Below, piece after piece: positions 1 through 8,136 of a stretch of 30,023 bases of DNA (the first letter of the stretch is position 1; each line of letters begins with the position of its first letter). Under the pieces are notes generated by a model. That model was not told the origin of the DNA and made no database searches. It saw nothing but the letters and a program-made list of their open reading frames with translations. This stretch comes from UBA7446 sp049596455 (GTDB lineage: Bacteria > Bacteroidota > Bacteroidia > Flavobacteriales > Flavobacteriaceae), in contig JBMYLP010000014.1 of the NCBI GenBank assembly GCA_049596455.1, positions 1 through 30,023 on the forward strand, in the 5' to 3' direction. The position numbers and the translations under genes were made by a program.

Positions 1-22
1 AAAAATATGAGTTTGTCCCGTT

Positions 23-422
23 TGGTGGAGTCGGAGGGAATCGAACCCTCGTCCAAACAAGTCAATCTAACGCTTTCTACAAGTATAGTTTTCGTTTGAT
101 TTTCGAATAGCTGCTGACCGAAAACCGCCCACAGTTACCTTAGCTTCTTTGTTTTGCAGAAGCGTCGAAGCACCGCAACTGCTATGTTGACATTAATGGT
201 GCCTTTTTGCGGGACGCCGTCAACAAGGGCTTCCCAAAGACATCTCGCCTTCCCGCCTTGCGGGACTAGGGCCTGGACTTACTATAATTCAGTCAATTAG
301 GCTGCAAGAGCGTAGTTATTCTCGCCATTTAAAATGGTGGTACTATGAGATTTACGAGCTATAGTCCAGCGCTCGACTTGCTTACATTGTCATGAATCTC
401 GCTGTCAATACCAGTCGACCCC
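23..422 (-). ncRNA. ssrA: transfer-messenger RNA (tmRNA)
   Basis: tmRNA rescues ribosomes stalled on mRNAs without a stop codon and tags the unfinished protein for proteolysis. On the minus strand the molecule begins with GGGGUCGACUGG (at 422-411) and ends with a T-arm followed by CUCCACCA (around 30-23), so the CCA end is encoded. The tag reading frame is visible at 326-300 and gives G-E-N-N-Y-A-L-A-A, followed by UAA at 299-297. The ...YALAA ending is the universal degradation signal, and the GENN start fits Bacteroidota. The length of about 400 nt is normal for a one-piece tmRNA, so no permuted two-piece form is suspected. The exact 5' end is set by RNase P and is inferred from homology. 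Confidence 0.96.
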
Positions 423-455
423 ATGCGTTTCAAAGAACATTCCCAAAAAGGAGTG

Positions 456-463
456 CAAATTTA
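456..463 (-). promoter_or_regulatory. Promoter -7 element for tmRNA
   Basis: The minus strand reads TAAATTTG, an exact match to the Bacteroidota -7 consensus TAnnTTTG, 33 bases upstream of the mature tmRNA 5' end. It overlaps the last codons of kdsA, whose stop codon is at 463-461, so the tmRNA promoter is embedded in the end of the upstream gene. I do not see a convincing TTTG -33 element. The activity is inferred. Confidence 0.6.
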
Positions 464-1273
464 CGAAATTTCATTTACAGCTTTACGCAGTATAGTTAGC
501 CGTTCCAATAATCCTGCCAAAAGAGGTAGAGGAAGCATATTGGCACCATCGCTTTTTGCCGAACTTGGGTCAAAGTGCGTTTCCATAAACAAGCCATCCA
601 CACCTGCTGCGATTCCAGCTTTTGCAATCGTTTCGATAAGCTCAGGGCGACCACCAGTTACACCACTTGCTTGATTGGGTTGTTGTAGCGAATGGGTCAC
701 ATCTAAAATGGTAGGAGCAAAAGACTTCATTACAGGAACTCCTCTGAAATCAACCACCATATCTTGATAGCCAAACATAGTGCCTCTATCTGTAATCCAT
801 GCGTTTTTATTTCCCGAATCCATTACTTTAGTCACGGCATGTTGCATACTCTCAGGACTCATAAATTGCCCCTTTTTTAGGTTTACATACTTCCCTGTTT
901 TAGCTGCAGCAACAACCAAGTCGGTTTGGCGTACCAAAAATGCCGGAATTTGAAGCACATCAACATACTCGGCTGCCCTTTCTGCATCAGTAACTTCGTG
1001 AATATCTGTCACCGTAGGCACCTCAAAGGTTTCACTGACTTTACGTAGGATTTTTAATGCTTTTTCATCGCCAATTCCTGTAAAACTATCTAACCTACTC
1101 CGATTCGCTTTTTTAAAACTTCCCTTAAATACATATGGGATTTGAAGTTTATTGGCTACTTCGACAATGTGTTCTGCTATGCGCAGCGCCATGTCTTCCC
1201 CTTCTATGGCACAGGGTCCTGCGATTAAGAAAAATTGATTAGACTCGGATTGACGTTTTACAAACTGTTTCAT
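461..1273 (-). CDS. kdsA: 2-dehydro-3-deoxyphosphooctonate aldolase (Kdo-8-phosphate synthase)
   Basis: KdsA condenses phosphoenolpyruvate with arabinose 5-phosphate to make Kdo 8-phosphate, the precursor of the Kdo sugar of the lipopolysaccharide inner core. The 270-residue protein is the family's usual size. It opens with the signature FFLIAGPCAIEGED (residues 14-27), and the PEP-binding and barrel motifs follow, including FKGSFKKANRS, DIHE, KKGQFMSPE and DRGTMFGY. The cytoplasmic enzyme should be complete. It is divergent from typA and lies directly upstream of tmRNA on the same strand. The start at 1273 is the only start codon giving a normal N-terminus, yet it lies just four bases after a perfect -7 promoter box, which suggests a leaderless or nearly leaderless mRNA. 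Confidence 0.96.
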   Translation of the reverse strand: MKQFVKRQSESNQFFLIAGPCAIEGEDMALRIAEHIVEVANKLQIPYVFKGSFKKANRSRLDSFTGIGDEKALKILRKVSETFEVPTVTDIHEVTDAERAAEYVDVLQIPAFLVRQTDLVVAAAKTGKYVNLKKGQFMSPESMQHAVTKVMDSGNKNAWITDRGTMFGYQDMVVDFRGVPVMKSFAPTILDVTHSLQQPNQASGVTGGRPELIETIAKAGIAAGVDGLFMETHFDPSSAKSDGANMLPLPLLAGLLERLTILRKAVNEIS

Positions 1274-1277
1274 AGTA

Positions 1278-1285
1278 CAAAAATA
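1278..1285 (-). promoter_or_regulatory. Promoter -7 element for kdsA
   Basis: The minus strand reads TATTTTTG, matching TAnnTTTG. A TGTG, one mismatch from TTTG, sits about 20 bases upstream and could be the -33 box. Only four bases (TACT) separate the element from the kdsA ATG, so transcription would begin at or next to the start codon. The element is seen directly. The leaderless reading is inferred. Confidence 0.6.
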
Positions 1286-1332
1286 CGGATTAAGCTAACG
1301 CAAAGCACACGAAGTCCCAACAGAAAAAAATG

Positions 1333-1340
1333 TACCTTTG
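1333..1340 (+). promoter_or_regulatory. Promoter -7 element for typA
   Basis: TACCTTTG matches TAnnTTTG and lies 16 bases before the typA ATG. It diverges from the kdsA promoter, and the two -33 regions would meet around 1305-1313, so the pair may compete for polymerase. No clear -33 TTTG is visible. Confidence 0.55.
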
Positions 1341-1356
1341 CCGCGCAAAATAGACT

Positions 1357-3162
1357 ATGGAAAACATCCGCAATATTGCCATCATCGCACACGTAGATCA
1401 TGGCAAAACTACTCTGGTAGATAAAATCCTTCACCACTGTCAACTTTTTCGAGACAACGAAACTAAAGGTGAACTGATTCTTGATAATAATGATTTGGAA
1501 CGTGAGCGAGGTATTACCATTTTGTCTAAAAACGTTTCGGTGCAGTATAAAGACACTAAAATTAATATCATTGACACACCGGGTCACGCCGATTTTGGCG
1601 GCGAAGTGGAGCGTGTATTGAATATGGCAGATGGCGTTTTACTTCTTGTAGATGCGTTTGAGGGTCCCATGCCACAAACCCGTTTTGTGTTGCAAAAAGC
1701 AATTGGTTTAAAGCTGAAGCCCATAGTGGTTGTCAATAAAGTGGATAAAGAAAATTGTACACCAGAGGAGGTTTATGAGGCTGTTTTTGATTTGATGTTT
1801 GAATTGGGTGCCGAAGAATGGCAGCTAGACTTTCCTGTCTTGTATGGCTCGGCAAAAAATAACTGGATGTCTGACGATTGGCAGAAACAAACCGATTCGG
1901 TAGCACCACTTCTAGATGCGGTGGTGGAACATATTCCTGCACCAAAAGTAGCCGAGGGCACAACACAAATGCTTATAACTTCGTTGGATTATTCTTCGTT
2001 TACGGGTCGTATTGCGATTGGACGTTTACACCGAGGTGTGCTCAAAGCATCGGATACGGTTTCTTTGGTAAAGAGAGACGCATCTGTGGTCAAATCAAAA
2101 ATTAAGGAACTGTTGGTTTTTGACGGATTAGGTAGAAAAAAAGTGGATGAGGTTAAAGCAGGAGACTTATGTGCTGTTGTTGGTCTCGAAGATTTTGAAA
2201 TTGGCGATACCATTGCCGATGCCGAAACTCCCGAAGGGCTACCCACCATTGCGATCGATGAGCCTACCATGAGCATGCTGTTTACTATAAATGACTCGCC
2301 GTTTTTTGGTAAAGAAGGAAAGTTTGTTACCTCGCGTCATATCAAAGACAGATTGGAACGTGAGTTGGAACGTAATTTAGCCATGCGTTTGGAGCCAACA
2401 GACTCCGCAGATAAATTCATGGTGTTTGGGCGTGGCGTGTTGCATTTGTCTGTGCTTATTGAAACCATGCGCCGAGAGGGTTATGAACTACAAATTGGGC
2501 AACCGCAAGTAATCATCAAAGAAATTGATGGAAAAAAATGTGAACCCATAGAGGAGCTTTCTATTGATTTACCCGAAGATGTTTCTGGCAAAGCCGTTGA
2601 AATGGTTACCATGCGAAAAGGCGAAATGACCGCTATGGAGCCTAAGGGTGGACGTATGTTGTGTTCGTTTAAAATTCCATCCCGAGGCATTATTGGATTG
2701 CGAAATCAGTTGCTTACTGCTACGGCAGGTGAGGCGATTATGAATCACCGATTTATTGAATTTGAACCCTACAAAGGTGAAATACCAGGTCGTATTAACG
2801 GCTCATTAATTTCCATGGAAAAGGGAACAGCAATTCCGTACTCGTTAGATAAGCTTCAAGACAGAGGAAAGTTTTTTATTCCTCCAGGAGCTGAGATTTA
2901 CACGGGACAAGTTATTGGCGAAAACTCCCGCGCCGACGATTTGGTTGTGAATGTAACCAAAACCAAAAAGCTCTCAAACGTCCGTGCTGCCGGTTCTGAT
3001 GATAAAGTTAAATTAGCTCCTCCAATCACGTTTAGCCTCGAAGAAGCATTGGAGTATATCCAAAAAGACGAGTACGTAGAAGTTACGCCAAACGCGTTGC
3101 GTTTACGTAAAATATACCTAGACGAAAACGAGCGTAAACGTCGCGGTAAGCAAGTCGGGTAA
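1357..3162 (+). CDS. typA: Translational GTPase TypA/BipA
   Basis: TypA is an EF-G-like ribosome-binding GTPase involved in 50S assembly and stress or cold adaptation. All GTPase motifs are present: G1 AHVDHGKT (residues 11-18), G2 RGITI (51-55), G3 DTPGH (73-77), G4 NKVD (127-130) and a G5-like GSAKN near 164-168. The EF-Tu-like beta-barrel, EF-G III and V-like domains and the TypA-specific C-terminal domain follow. The last includes the GIIGLRNQLLTATAGEAIMNH region, and the protein ends in a basic tail (ERKRRGKQVG). The 601 residues fit the family, so the gene looks intact. The leader is short (about 16 bases after the -7 box) and carries no Shine-Dalgarno. Confidence 0.97.
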   Translation: MENIRNIAIIAHVDHGKTTLVDKILHHCQLFRDNETKGELILDNNDLERERGITILSKNVSVQYKDTKINIIDTPGHADFGGEVERVLNMADGVLLLVDAFEGPMPQTRFVLQKAIGLKLKPIVVVNKVDKENCTPEEVYEAVFDLMFELGAEEWQLDFPVLYGSAKNNWMSDDWQKQTDSVAPLLDAVVEHIPAPKVAEGTTQMLITSLDYSSFTGRIAIGRLHRGVLKASDTVSLVKRDASVVKSKIKELLVFDGLGRKKVDEVKAGDLCAVVGLEDFEIGDTIADAETPEGLPTIAIDEPTMSMLFTINDSPFFGKEGKFVTSRHIKDRLERELERNLAMRLEPTDSADKFMVFGRGVLHLSVLIETMRREGYELQIGQPQVIIKEIDGKKCEPIEELSIDLPEDVSGKAVEMVTMRKGEMTAMEPKGGRMLCSFKIPSRGIIGLRNQLLTATAGEAIMNHRFIEFEPYKGEIPGRINGSLISMEKGTAIPYSLDKLQDRGKFFIPPGAEIYTGQVIGENSRADDLVVNVTKTKKLSNVRAAGSDDKVKLAPPITFSLEEALEYIQKDEYVEVTPNALRLRKIYLDENERKRRGKQVG

Positions 3163-3171
3163 TTTATTTGC

Positions 3172-3179
3172 TAAGTTTG
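3172..3179 (+). promoter_or_regulatory. Candidate promoter for the polysaccharide block
   Basis: TAAGTTTG matches TAnnTTTG, 47 bases before the ATG at 3227 and just after the typA stop codon. There is no clear -33 box. It would drive the 3227-7232 genes independently of typA. Read-through from typA is an equally good explanation, because no terminator is visible in the 64-base gap. Confidence 0.4.
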
Positions 3180-3226
3180 CGTTATCGGTTATAGGTCATT
3201 AATCAAATTTTTGACTACTTATTATC

Positions 3227-4969
3227 ATGAGTAAAAGAAGTGATTTTATCATACTTTTGGCATTATTGCCATTGTTTGGGATTCAAGTCTTAATTGCAAT
3301 ACAGGGGTTTGATGTTTGTGACGAGGGTTCGAAACTTACATTTTTCCAGCAATTTTTCAATGATATAGGTTCTGTCAGGTATAATTTTGTTCACTACGTT
3401 ACAGGAGTTGTTGGGGGTCTTTGGTACAATCTTTACCCAACTGGCGGTATTTTATGGTTTCGGATTCTTACTATAATTATTCAGTTGAGCACGCTCCTAA
3501 TCTGCTTTCAGTTTCTAAAAAAGTTTTTAAATAGTAAGTTTATTTTTTTTGGGCTATGCATAGCTTTGTTTTTAAATGATTACGGATTTCTTGCTTTTTA
3601 TCACAACCATCTTACAGCACTTTTAAATACTTTGGTGGTCATTCTATTGTATTATGCAATAAAACATGAAAATATAAAGTCTTTTTTACTAGCAGGTATT
3701 TTGGTTGGAATCAACGTTTTTGTTCGAATACCTAATGTGCTTTTAATTTCTTTTGGATCAGTATTGTTTTTTGATAAGCTCTTTGTAAGTAAACACCTTT
3801 CTTGGTCGACAGTATTTCGGCATTTAGGAACTTATTTAACAGGTGTATTTGTTGGTTTTTCACTGGTGTTTGTGCTACAATTAGCACTGGGGCATTTGCC
3901 GTATATGAAGGAGGCAATTGCAACACTATTTCAATTTTCGCAAGCAACAGACAGCGATCATAATTTGTTGCGAATGATTAAGATTGAGTTGTTCAATTAT
4001 TACACGATTGCCAAGTTCATGGCAGTTATCGCATGTCTTGCTTTTGTATTTTCAAGATGTTACCAAAAACTATATAAAAGCAAACTCCTCGTTGTTTTTT
4101 TGAGTGTTGTATTTACTGCTATTTTTTCATATTTAATTTTCATAGGGGGAATAAGATTTTCTTATGCTTTTTGCACATTAATTTTGCTGTATGTTTTATT
4201 TTCTCAAAAGGAAAGTTATGACCTTCGGTTGCTAACTTTTTTGTCCTTGGTTATGATGTACGTAACTCCTTTGGGCAGTAGTGAGGGATTGTATAACACG
4301 GGATATATTTGTTTATGGATATCCATGCCATTGAGCATTAGTTATTTGGCATCAAAGCTATTTTTTAATAGTTCACTTGTTTTAGTTGATGCTAAGCAAA
4401 AAACCTTTCACGTGTTTTCGCTACTTCTTGTTTTTGCAACACTCTTTACTAAAGCATACCAAATTTCGCACAATGCATATTTTGATTATGGACCAAGGTG
4501 GCAAAAGACACACCCTATTCACTCTAACTTTGCAAGAGGAATTTATACCACAAAAGAAAAAGCTGATGTTATCAATGGATTGCTCGAAGTATTGCCTTCC
4601 TTTGTTAAACCAGGTGATTTGTTACTAACTTATGACAGTATTCCGATGGTTCATTTTTTCACACAAACTCGTCCGTTTATGTACAATCCTTGGATATGGA
4701 TTTATGATGGTTATTCCTTTTCCAAACAGTTAAACAGAGCAGTTCAAGAGCAACCATATTTACCTGTAATTGTTCAACAAAAGTTTGAAACAATTGGTGG
4801 GTTTGGTGAGCCAAACCCTTATTACCTCAGAGAGGATAAAACCAGAGACGTATATAGCTATAATGTAGAACGTGTTAAAGCTTTTAATAAATTTATAGCT
4901 GATTATGAGTACAGTATTTCATGGTCAAACACATATTTTAATATCTATGAAGTAAAATCAAAAAAGTAG
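3227..4969 (+). CDS. Multi-pass membrane protein, GT-C glycosyltransferase-like (possible O-unit polymerase)
   Basis: This is a 580-residue integral membrane protein with roughly 11-13 hydrophobic segments in the first 400 residues and a soluble C-terminal part from about residue 420. The first external loop after TM1 contains FDVCDEG, with acidic residues at D29, D32 and E33. GT-C glycosyltransferases (GT39/GT83-like, using lipid-linked sugar donors) carry their catalytic acidic motif in the same place. A reasonable reading is transfer of a sugar from a polyprenyl-phosphate donor in the periplasm. A Wzy-type polymerase is an alternative, since the cluster has no other candidate. No specific family is recognised. 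It leads a plus-strand run with the FemAB-like and flippase genes (11-base gap to the next). The DNA is strongly AT-rich, as is common in surface-glycan loci. Confidence 0.65.
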   Translation: MSKRSDFIILLALLPLFGIQVLIAIQGFDVCDEGSKLTFFQQFFNDIGSVRYNFVHYVTGVVGGLWYNLYPTGGILWFRILTIIIQLSTLLICFQFLKKFLNSKFIFFGLCIALFLNDYGFLAFYHNHLTALLNTLVVILLYYAIKHENIKSFLLAGILVGINVFVRIPNVLLISFGSVLFFDKLFVSKHLSWSTVFRHLGTYLTGVFVGFSLVFVLQLALGHLPYMKEAIATLFQFSQATDSDHNLLRMIKIELFNYYTIAKFMAVIACLAFVFSRCYQKLYKSKLLVVFLSVVFTAIFSYLIFIGGIRFSYAFCTLILLYVLFSQKESYDLRLLTFLSLVMMYVTPLGSSEGLYNTGYICLWISMPLSISYLASKLFFNSSLVLVDAKQKTFHVFSLLLVFATLFTKAYQISHNAYFDYGPRWQKTHPIHSNFARGIYTTKEKADVINGLLEVLPSFVKPGDLLLTYDSIPMVHFFTQTRPFMYNPWIWIYDGYSFSKQLNRAVQEQPYLPVIVQQKFETIGGFGEPNPYYLREDKTRDVYSYNVERVKAFNKFIADYEYSISWSNTYFNIYEVKSKK

Positions 4970-4980
4970 CTATCCTTTTT

Positions 4981-5961
4981 ATGAATAAATCTATACTTCG
5001 CATTCAAAACTTTGAGCCAACTTATGAAAAGGACTGGGACGAATTTGTCTATAAATCAAAGAATGGAACATTTATGTTGACCAGAAAGTTCATTAACTAT
5101 CACGGGAATAAATTTGAAGATACATCATTGTTAATCTATAAAAACGAGAAGCTAATTGCGGTTTTTCCTGCCAACCGTAAAGATGCTGCCGTCTATTCTC
5201 ATCAAGGATTAAGTTATGGCGGTTTGGTGTTAAAGCCTTTTGTAAAACTGAGCGAAGTGCTAGCTGTTTTTCATGCAATCTTAAAGCACTATGAAAGTTT
5301 GGGTGTTCAAGAACTATACATAAAGCAAACCCCATCAATGCATCACAAAGCTCCTTCGGATGAAATGCTTTATGCATTCTTTTTAACCAACTCTGTGCTA
5401 TATAGGCGGGATGCAGCAATTTGCCTCAATCCAAAAAACTATAAGCCAAATCAAAACAGACGAAGAAAAATAAAGACTACCAAGAACCTGCAGTTGGAAA
5501 TTCGCGAAACGATTGATATGACACCTTTTTGGAACGATGTGCTAATCCCAAATTTGCAAATCAAACACAATGGAAGACCTGTGCATTCCTTGCAAGAAAT
5601 ACAGTTTTTAAGAGATACTTTCCCAGATAATATAAAACAGTTTGATATTTATTTGGATGGTGAGATTCTTGGCGGAACCACCTTGTTTAACTCGAAGGAA
5701 ACATCTCTTGCACAATATATTTCTGCTACCGAAAAGGGAAAATCTTTGGATGCGCTTTCCAAATTATTTGATTTTATTATATCTGAATACGCCAATACTT
5801 TTACGTATTTCAGTTTTGGGCATTCAAACGAAAATAATGGACGTGTTTTAAACCAATCACTGAGCTATTGGAAGGAAAGCTTTGGTGGCAGTACTTTTGT
5901 TCAAGATTTTTATAAGACTGAAATTGACAGCCATGAATTACTAGAACCTTTCTTGTTGTGA
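4981..5961 (+). CDS. FemAB/GNAT-like acyl- or aminoacyltransferase of a polysaccharide locus
   Basis: This 326-residue soluble protein has the two-lobed GNAT-like layout of FemAB-type transferases: an N-terminal lobe with LLIYKNEKLIAVFPANRKD and SHQGLSYGGLV (about residues 50-85), then a second lobe with the substrate-lobe pattern DIYLDGEILGGTTLF (about 222-236) and YFSFGHSNENNGRVLN (about 278-293). The family adds acyl or aminoacyl groups to amino sugars or peptidoglycan. In glycan clusters the usual role is N-acylation of an amino sugar, but the donor (acyl-CoA or aminoacyl-tRNA) cannot be told from the sequence. The stop codon overlaps the flippase GTG start (GTGA), so the two are translationally coupled. 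This pairing resembles the acyltransferase-WzxE arrangement seen in ECA-type loci. Confidence 0.7.
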   Translation: MNKSILRIQNFEPTYEKDWDEFVYKSKNGTFMLTRKFINYHGNKFEDTSLLIYKNEKLIAVFPANRKDAAVYSHQGLSYGGLVLKPFVKLSEVLAVFHAILKHYESLGVQELYIKQTPSMHHKAPSDEMLYAFFLTNSVLYRRDAAICLNPKNYKPNQNRRRKIKTTKNLQLEIRETIDMTPFWNDVLIPNLQIKHNGRPVHSLQEIQFLRDTFPDNIKQFDIYLDGEILGGTTLFNSKETSLAQYISATEKGKSLDALSKLFDFIISEYANTFTYFSFGHSNENNGRVLNQSLSYWKESFGGSTFVQDFYKTEIDSHELLEPFLL

Positions 5962-7232
5962 ATTTTTCTCAAGGATTAGGGTATTCAATTCTAAACGGCG
6001 TAGTACTTCTTTTACGTGCCTTTTCCGCTATTATCATTAACAAATTAGTAGTTGTATTTTTAGGAGGTTCAGGCTTACTCTTTTTAGGAAATCTTAAAAA
6101 TATTTTTTCCATTTTACAGCAAATTAGCGGCGCAGGTGTATATGAGGGTATAGTTAAATACACCTCGGGAGAATATAAAAACCGAGCGTCCTACGTGCTT
6201 CAGGCTGGACTTTCACTAATGCTGGTTGGACTTGTTGTTGCGATATTGTTGTATGGAATTTTCTCATCAACTATTTTCGAATTATTACCCATTAGTTCCG
6301 AAGAAAATACATTGAAATTTTGGCTTTCTTTGGGTATACTACTCAGTTTGATTTGCTTTGTGCTTCATACTCTTTTTCAATCTTTTTTTCATGGAAAAAT
6401 GGAGTACAAAATGGTTGTGCTAACTTCTGCTATTTCAGTAGTGTTAAGCCTAGGAATTTCAGTTTTGTTAATTTTCTTTTTTGGAAAAACAGGCGCTGTT
6501 GCCAGTGTTCTAATGCCAAGTGTGACATTGTTTTTCACCTATTTGTTTTTCACCAAAAGCACAAAGCAGTTTTTGGATAGCTTTAATAAAAGCGGCTTTA
6601 AACTGCTTATGGTAAAACCACTTGTTTCTTACACGCTTATGTCAGCTCTGACAGCGATTGTTTTTCCATCTGTTTTTCTGTTTATTAGGTCGCTATTGAC
6701 AACGACTTCGAGTTTGGAATTGGCGTCCTATTGGGAGGGCTATAGTAAACTTTCGCTTTTTATTAGTGGATTAGCGATTTCCTCCATTTCACTTTATTAT
6801 TTGCCAAAACTCACTCAAGCTGCCACTACTTTTGAAATTAAAAATGTAATTATTTGGGGGTTAAAATTCATGCTATTTATCGGATTGCCCTCGCTTGTGT
6901 TGATTTATATCTTTCGCAATCAGATTATTCCATTACTCTATACAGACGATTTTCTTCAAGCTGTTTTTTTGCTCAAGTGGGAGCTTCTAGGTACTGGTTT
7001 TAAGTTGATTTCATTCACCTTTTCTTTTTTAATGATTGCAAAAAAAATGACAAAGACTTTTGTGATTTCAGAGCTTTTTTCGGGTGTTCTTTTTTTGGTG
7101 TTAAGTTTATTTTTAATTGACCGCTTTGGAGTGGAAGGCGCATCTATAGCTTATGCAGCTACGTACTTTATATACTCCGTTTGGGTGCTCCTGTACTTTA
7201 ATGGAAAATTTAAATTTTTCTTAATAAATTAA
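5958..7232 (+). CDS. O-antigen/oligosaccharide flippase (WzxE-like, MOP superfamily)
   Basis: Wzx-type flippases move undecaprenyl-linked sugar repeat units across the inner membrane. The 424-residue protein is hydrophobic throughout, with about 12 predicted membrane helices, the number expected for the MOP exporter fold. The region QISGAGVYEGIVKYTSGEY (around residues 56-74) resembles the WzxE/O-antigen translocase branch. The start is GTG at 5958, overlapping the upstream TGA by four bases, which fixes the start well. Its last 23 bases overlap the end of the convergent GT2 gene. This gene is the best evidence that the block is a Wzx/Wzy-type glycan pathway. Confidence 0.83.
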   Translation: MNFSQGLGYSILNGVVLLLRAFSAIIINKLVVVFLGGSGLLFLGNLKNIFSILQQISGAGVYEGIVKYTSGEYKNRASYVLQAGLSLMLVGLVVAILLYGIFSSTIFELLPISSEENTLKFWLSLGILLSLICFVLHTLFQSFFHGKMEYKMVVLTSAISVVLSLGISVLLIFFFGKTGAVASVLMPSVTLFFTYLFFTKSTKQFLDSFNKSGFKLLMVKPLVSYTLMSALTAIVFPSVFLFIRSLLTTTSSLELASYWEGYSKLSLFISGLAISSISLYYLPKLTQAATTFEIKNVIIWGLKFMLFIGLPSLVLIYIFRNQIIPLLYTDDFLQAVFLLKWELLGTGFKLISFTFSFLMIAKKMTKTFVISELFSGVLFLVLSLFLIDRFGVEGASIAYAATYFIYSVWVLLYFNGKFKFFLIN

Positions 7233-8115
7233 AAAATTTCCTTGCCGTACTGTTTTGACTCGATATAAAGTATATCAAATTCAAAAGCATTGGTTTTCTG
7301 AATAGGTTATAATGCTTTTTTCCTCTTTTCTTATTTCCTGTCAAGCTTGCATTGTGTAACATATGGTTGTGGTCAATACGTCGGATTTTGTCAATTTCAT
7401 CTGCCGAGAAGTTATATTTTTCAGCAAAAAATAATTTTGTGCGCAAATAAGACTTTGTATTGTTGGAATGAGAATTTCGATGAATACGATATACACTCAA
7501 TACTTTTGGGATTAATCCGAAATCGGAATTCATAACTAAATCAGTCAAGATGGGGTAGTCTTCAAATTCAAATCCCTGCTGCTTATAAACACTAAAATCA
7601 GTAATTTTCAAAAGAACATCTTTTCTATAGCAACAGCCCATAAAAGAATTTCCATAAACTTTTTGATAGTTTATGTAGCCCTCCTTAGACATTTTCATGT
7701 TTTTTTTGTTGTAGAAACGCTTGTACCTTCCTGTGCGCTCAAAATAGCAATCAAAGCCACTGTCAACAAAGCTGTAGGTGGGGTTTTCGTCAAGAGTTTC
7801 AACCAAAATTTGTAGGGCATTTTCATCAGACAGCCAGTCGTCTCCTGCCAAATCAAACACATATTCACCGCGGCATCTTTTAAGTGTTTCAATAAAGTTT
7901 TCTAGAATCCCCAGGTTTTTAGGGTTTTTATGTGCCTTTATGTTATCATGCCTTTTGGCGTATTTCTCGATAATATTGAAAGTATCATCACTAGAGGCAT
8001 CATCTCCAATAACTATTTCAAACGGGAACGTTGTTTTTTGGTGAAGTACAGAATCTAACGCATCTTTGATGTATCTTTCGCAGTTATAAGTGAGTATGTG
8101 TACGGATAACATCAT
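7210..8115 (-). CDS. Glycosyltransferase family 2
   Basis: This is a GT-A fold inverting glycosyltransferase of 301 residues. The N-terminal SVHILTYNCERYI (residues 4-16) is the usual nucleotide-sugar binding strand. GDDASSDDT (37-45) is the GT2 double-aspartate motif, and DLAGDDWLSDE (88-98) holds the DxD-like metal site. The remainder is a variable acceptor domain without membrane helices. It is the only glycan gene on the minus strand: its 3' end overlaps the flippase gene by 23 bases, and its start lies just 21 bases from the divergent GT4. Its promoter therefore has to lie inside the neighbour. Two ATGs stand in tandem (8115 and 8112), and either could be used. Donor and acceptor are unknown. 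Confidence 0.88.
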   Translation of the reverse strand: MMLSVHILTYNCERYIKDALDSVLHQKTTFPFEIVIGDDASSDDTFNIIEKYAKRHDNIKAHKNPKNLGILENFIETLKRCRGEYVFDLAGDDWLSDENALQILVETLDENPTYSFVDSGFDCYFERTGRYKRFYNKKNMKMSKEGYINYQKVYGNSFMGCCYRKDVLLKITDFSVYKQQGFEFEDYPILTDLVMNSDFGLIPKVLSVYRIHRNSHSNNTKSYLRTKLFFAEKYNFSADEIDKIRRIDHNHMLHNASLTGNKKRGKKHYNLFRKPMLLNLIYFISSQNSTARKFFNLLRKI

Positions 8116-8136
8116 GAAAATTATGCTTTTTAACTT

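Noticed and set aside
1270..1587. 105-codon open frame on the minus strand
   Set aside because: Opposite the typA start and its promoter, with no family features.
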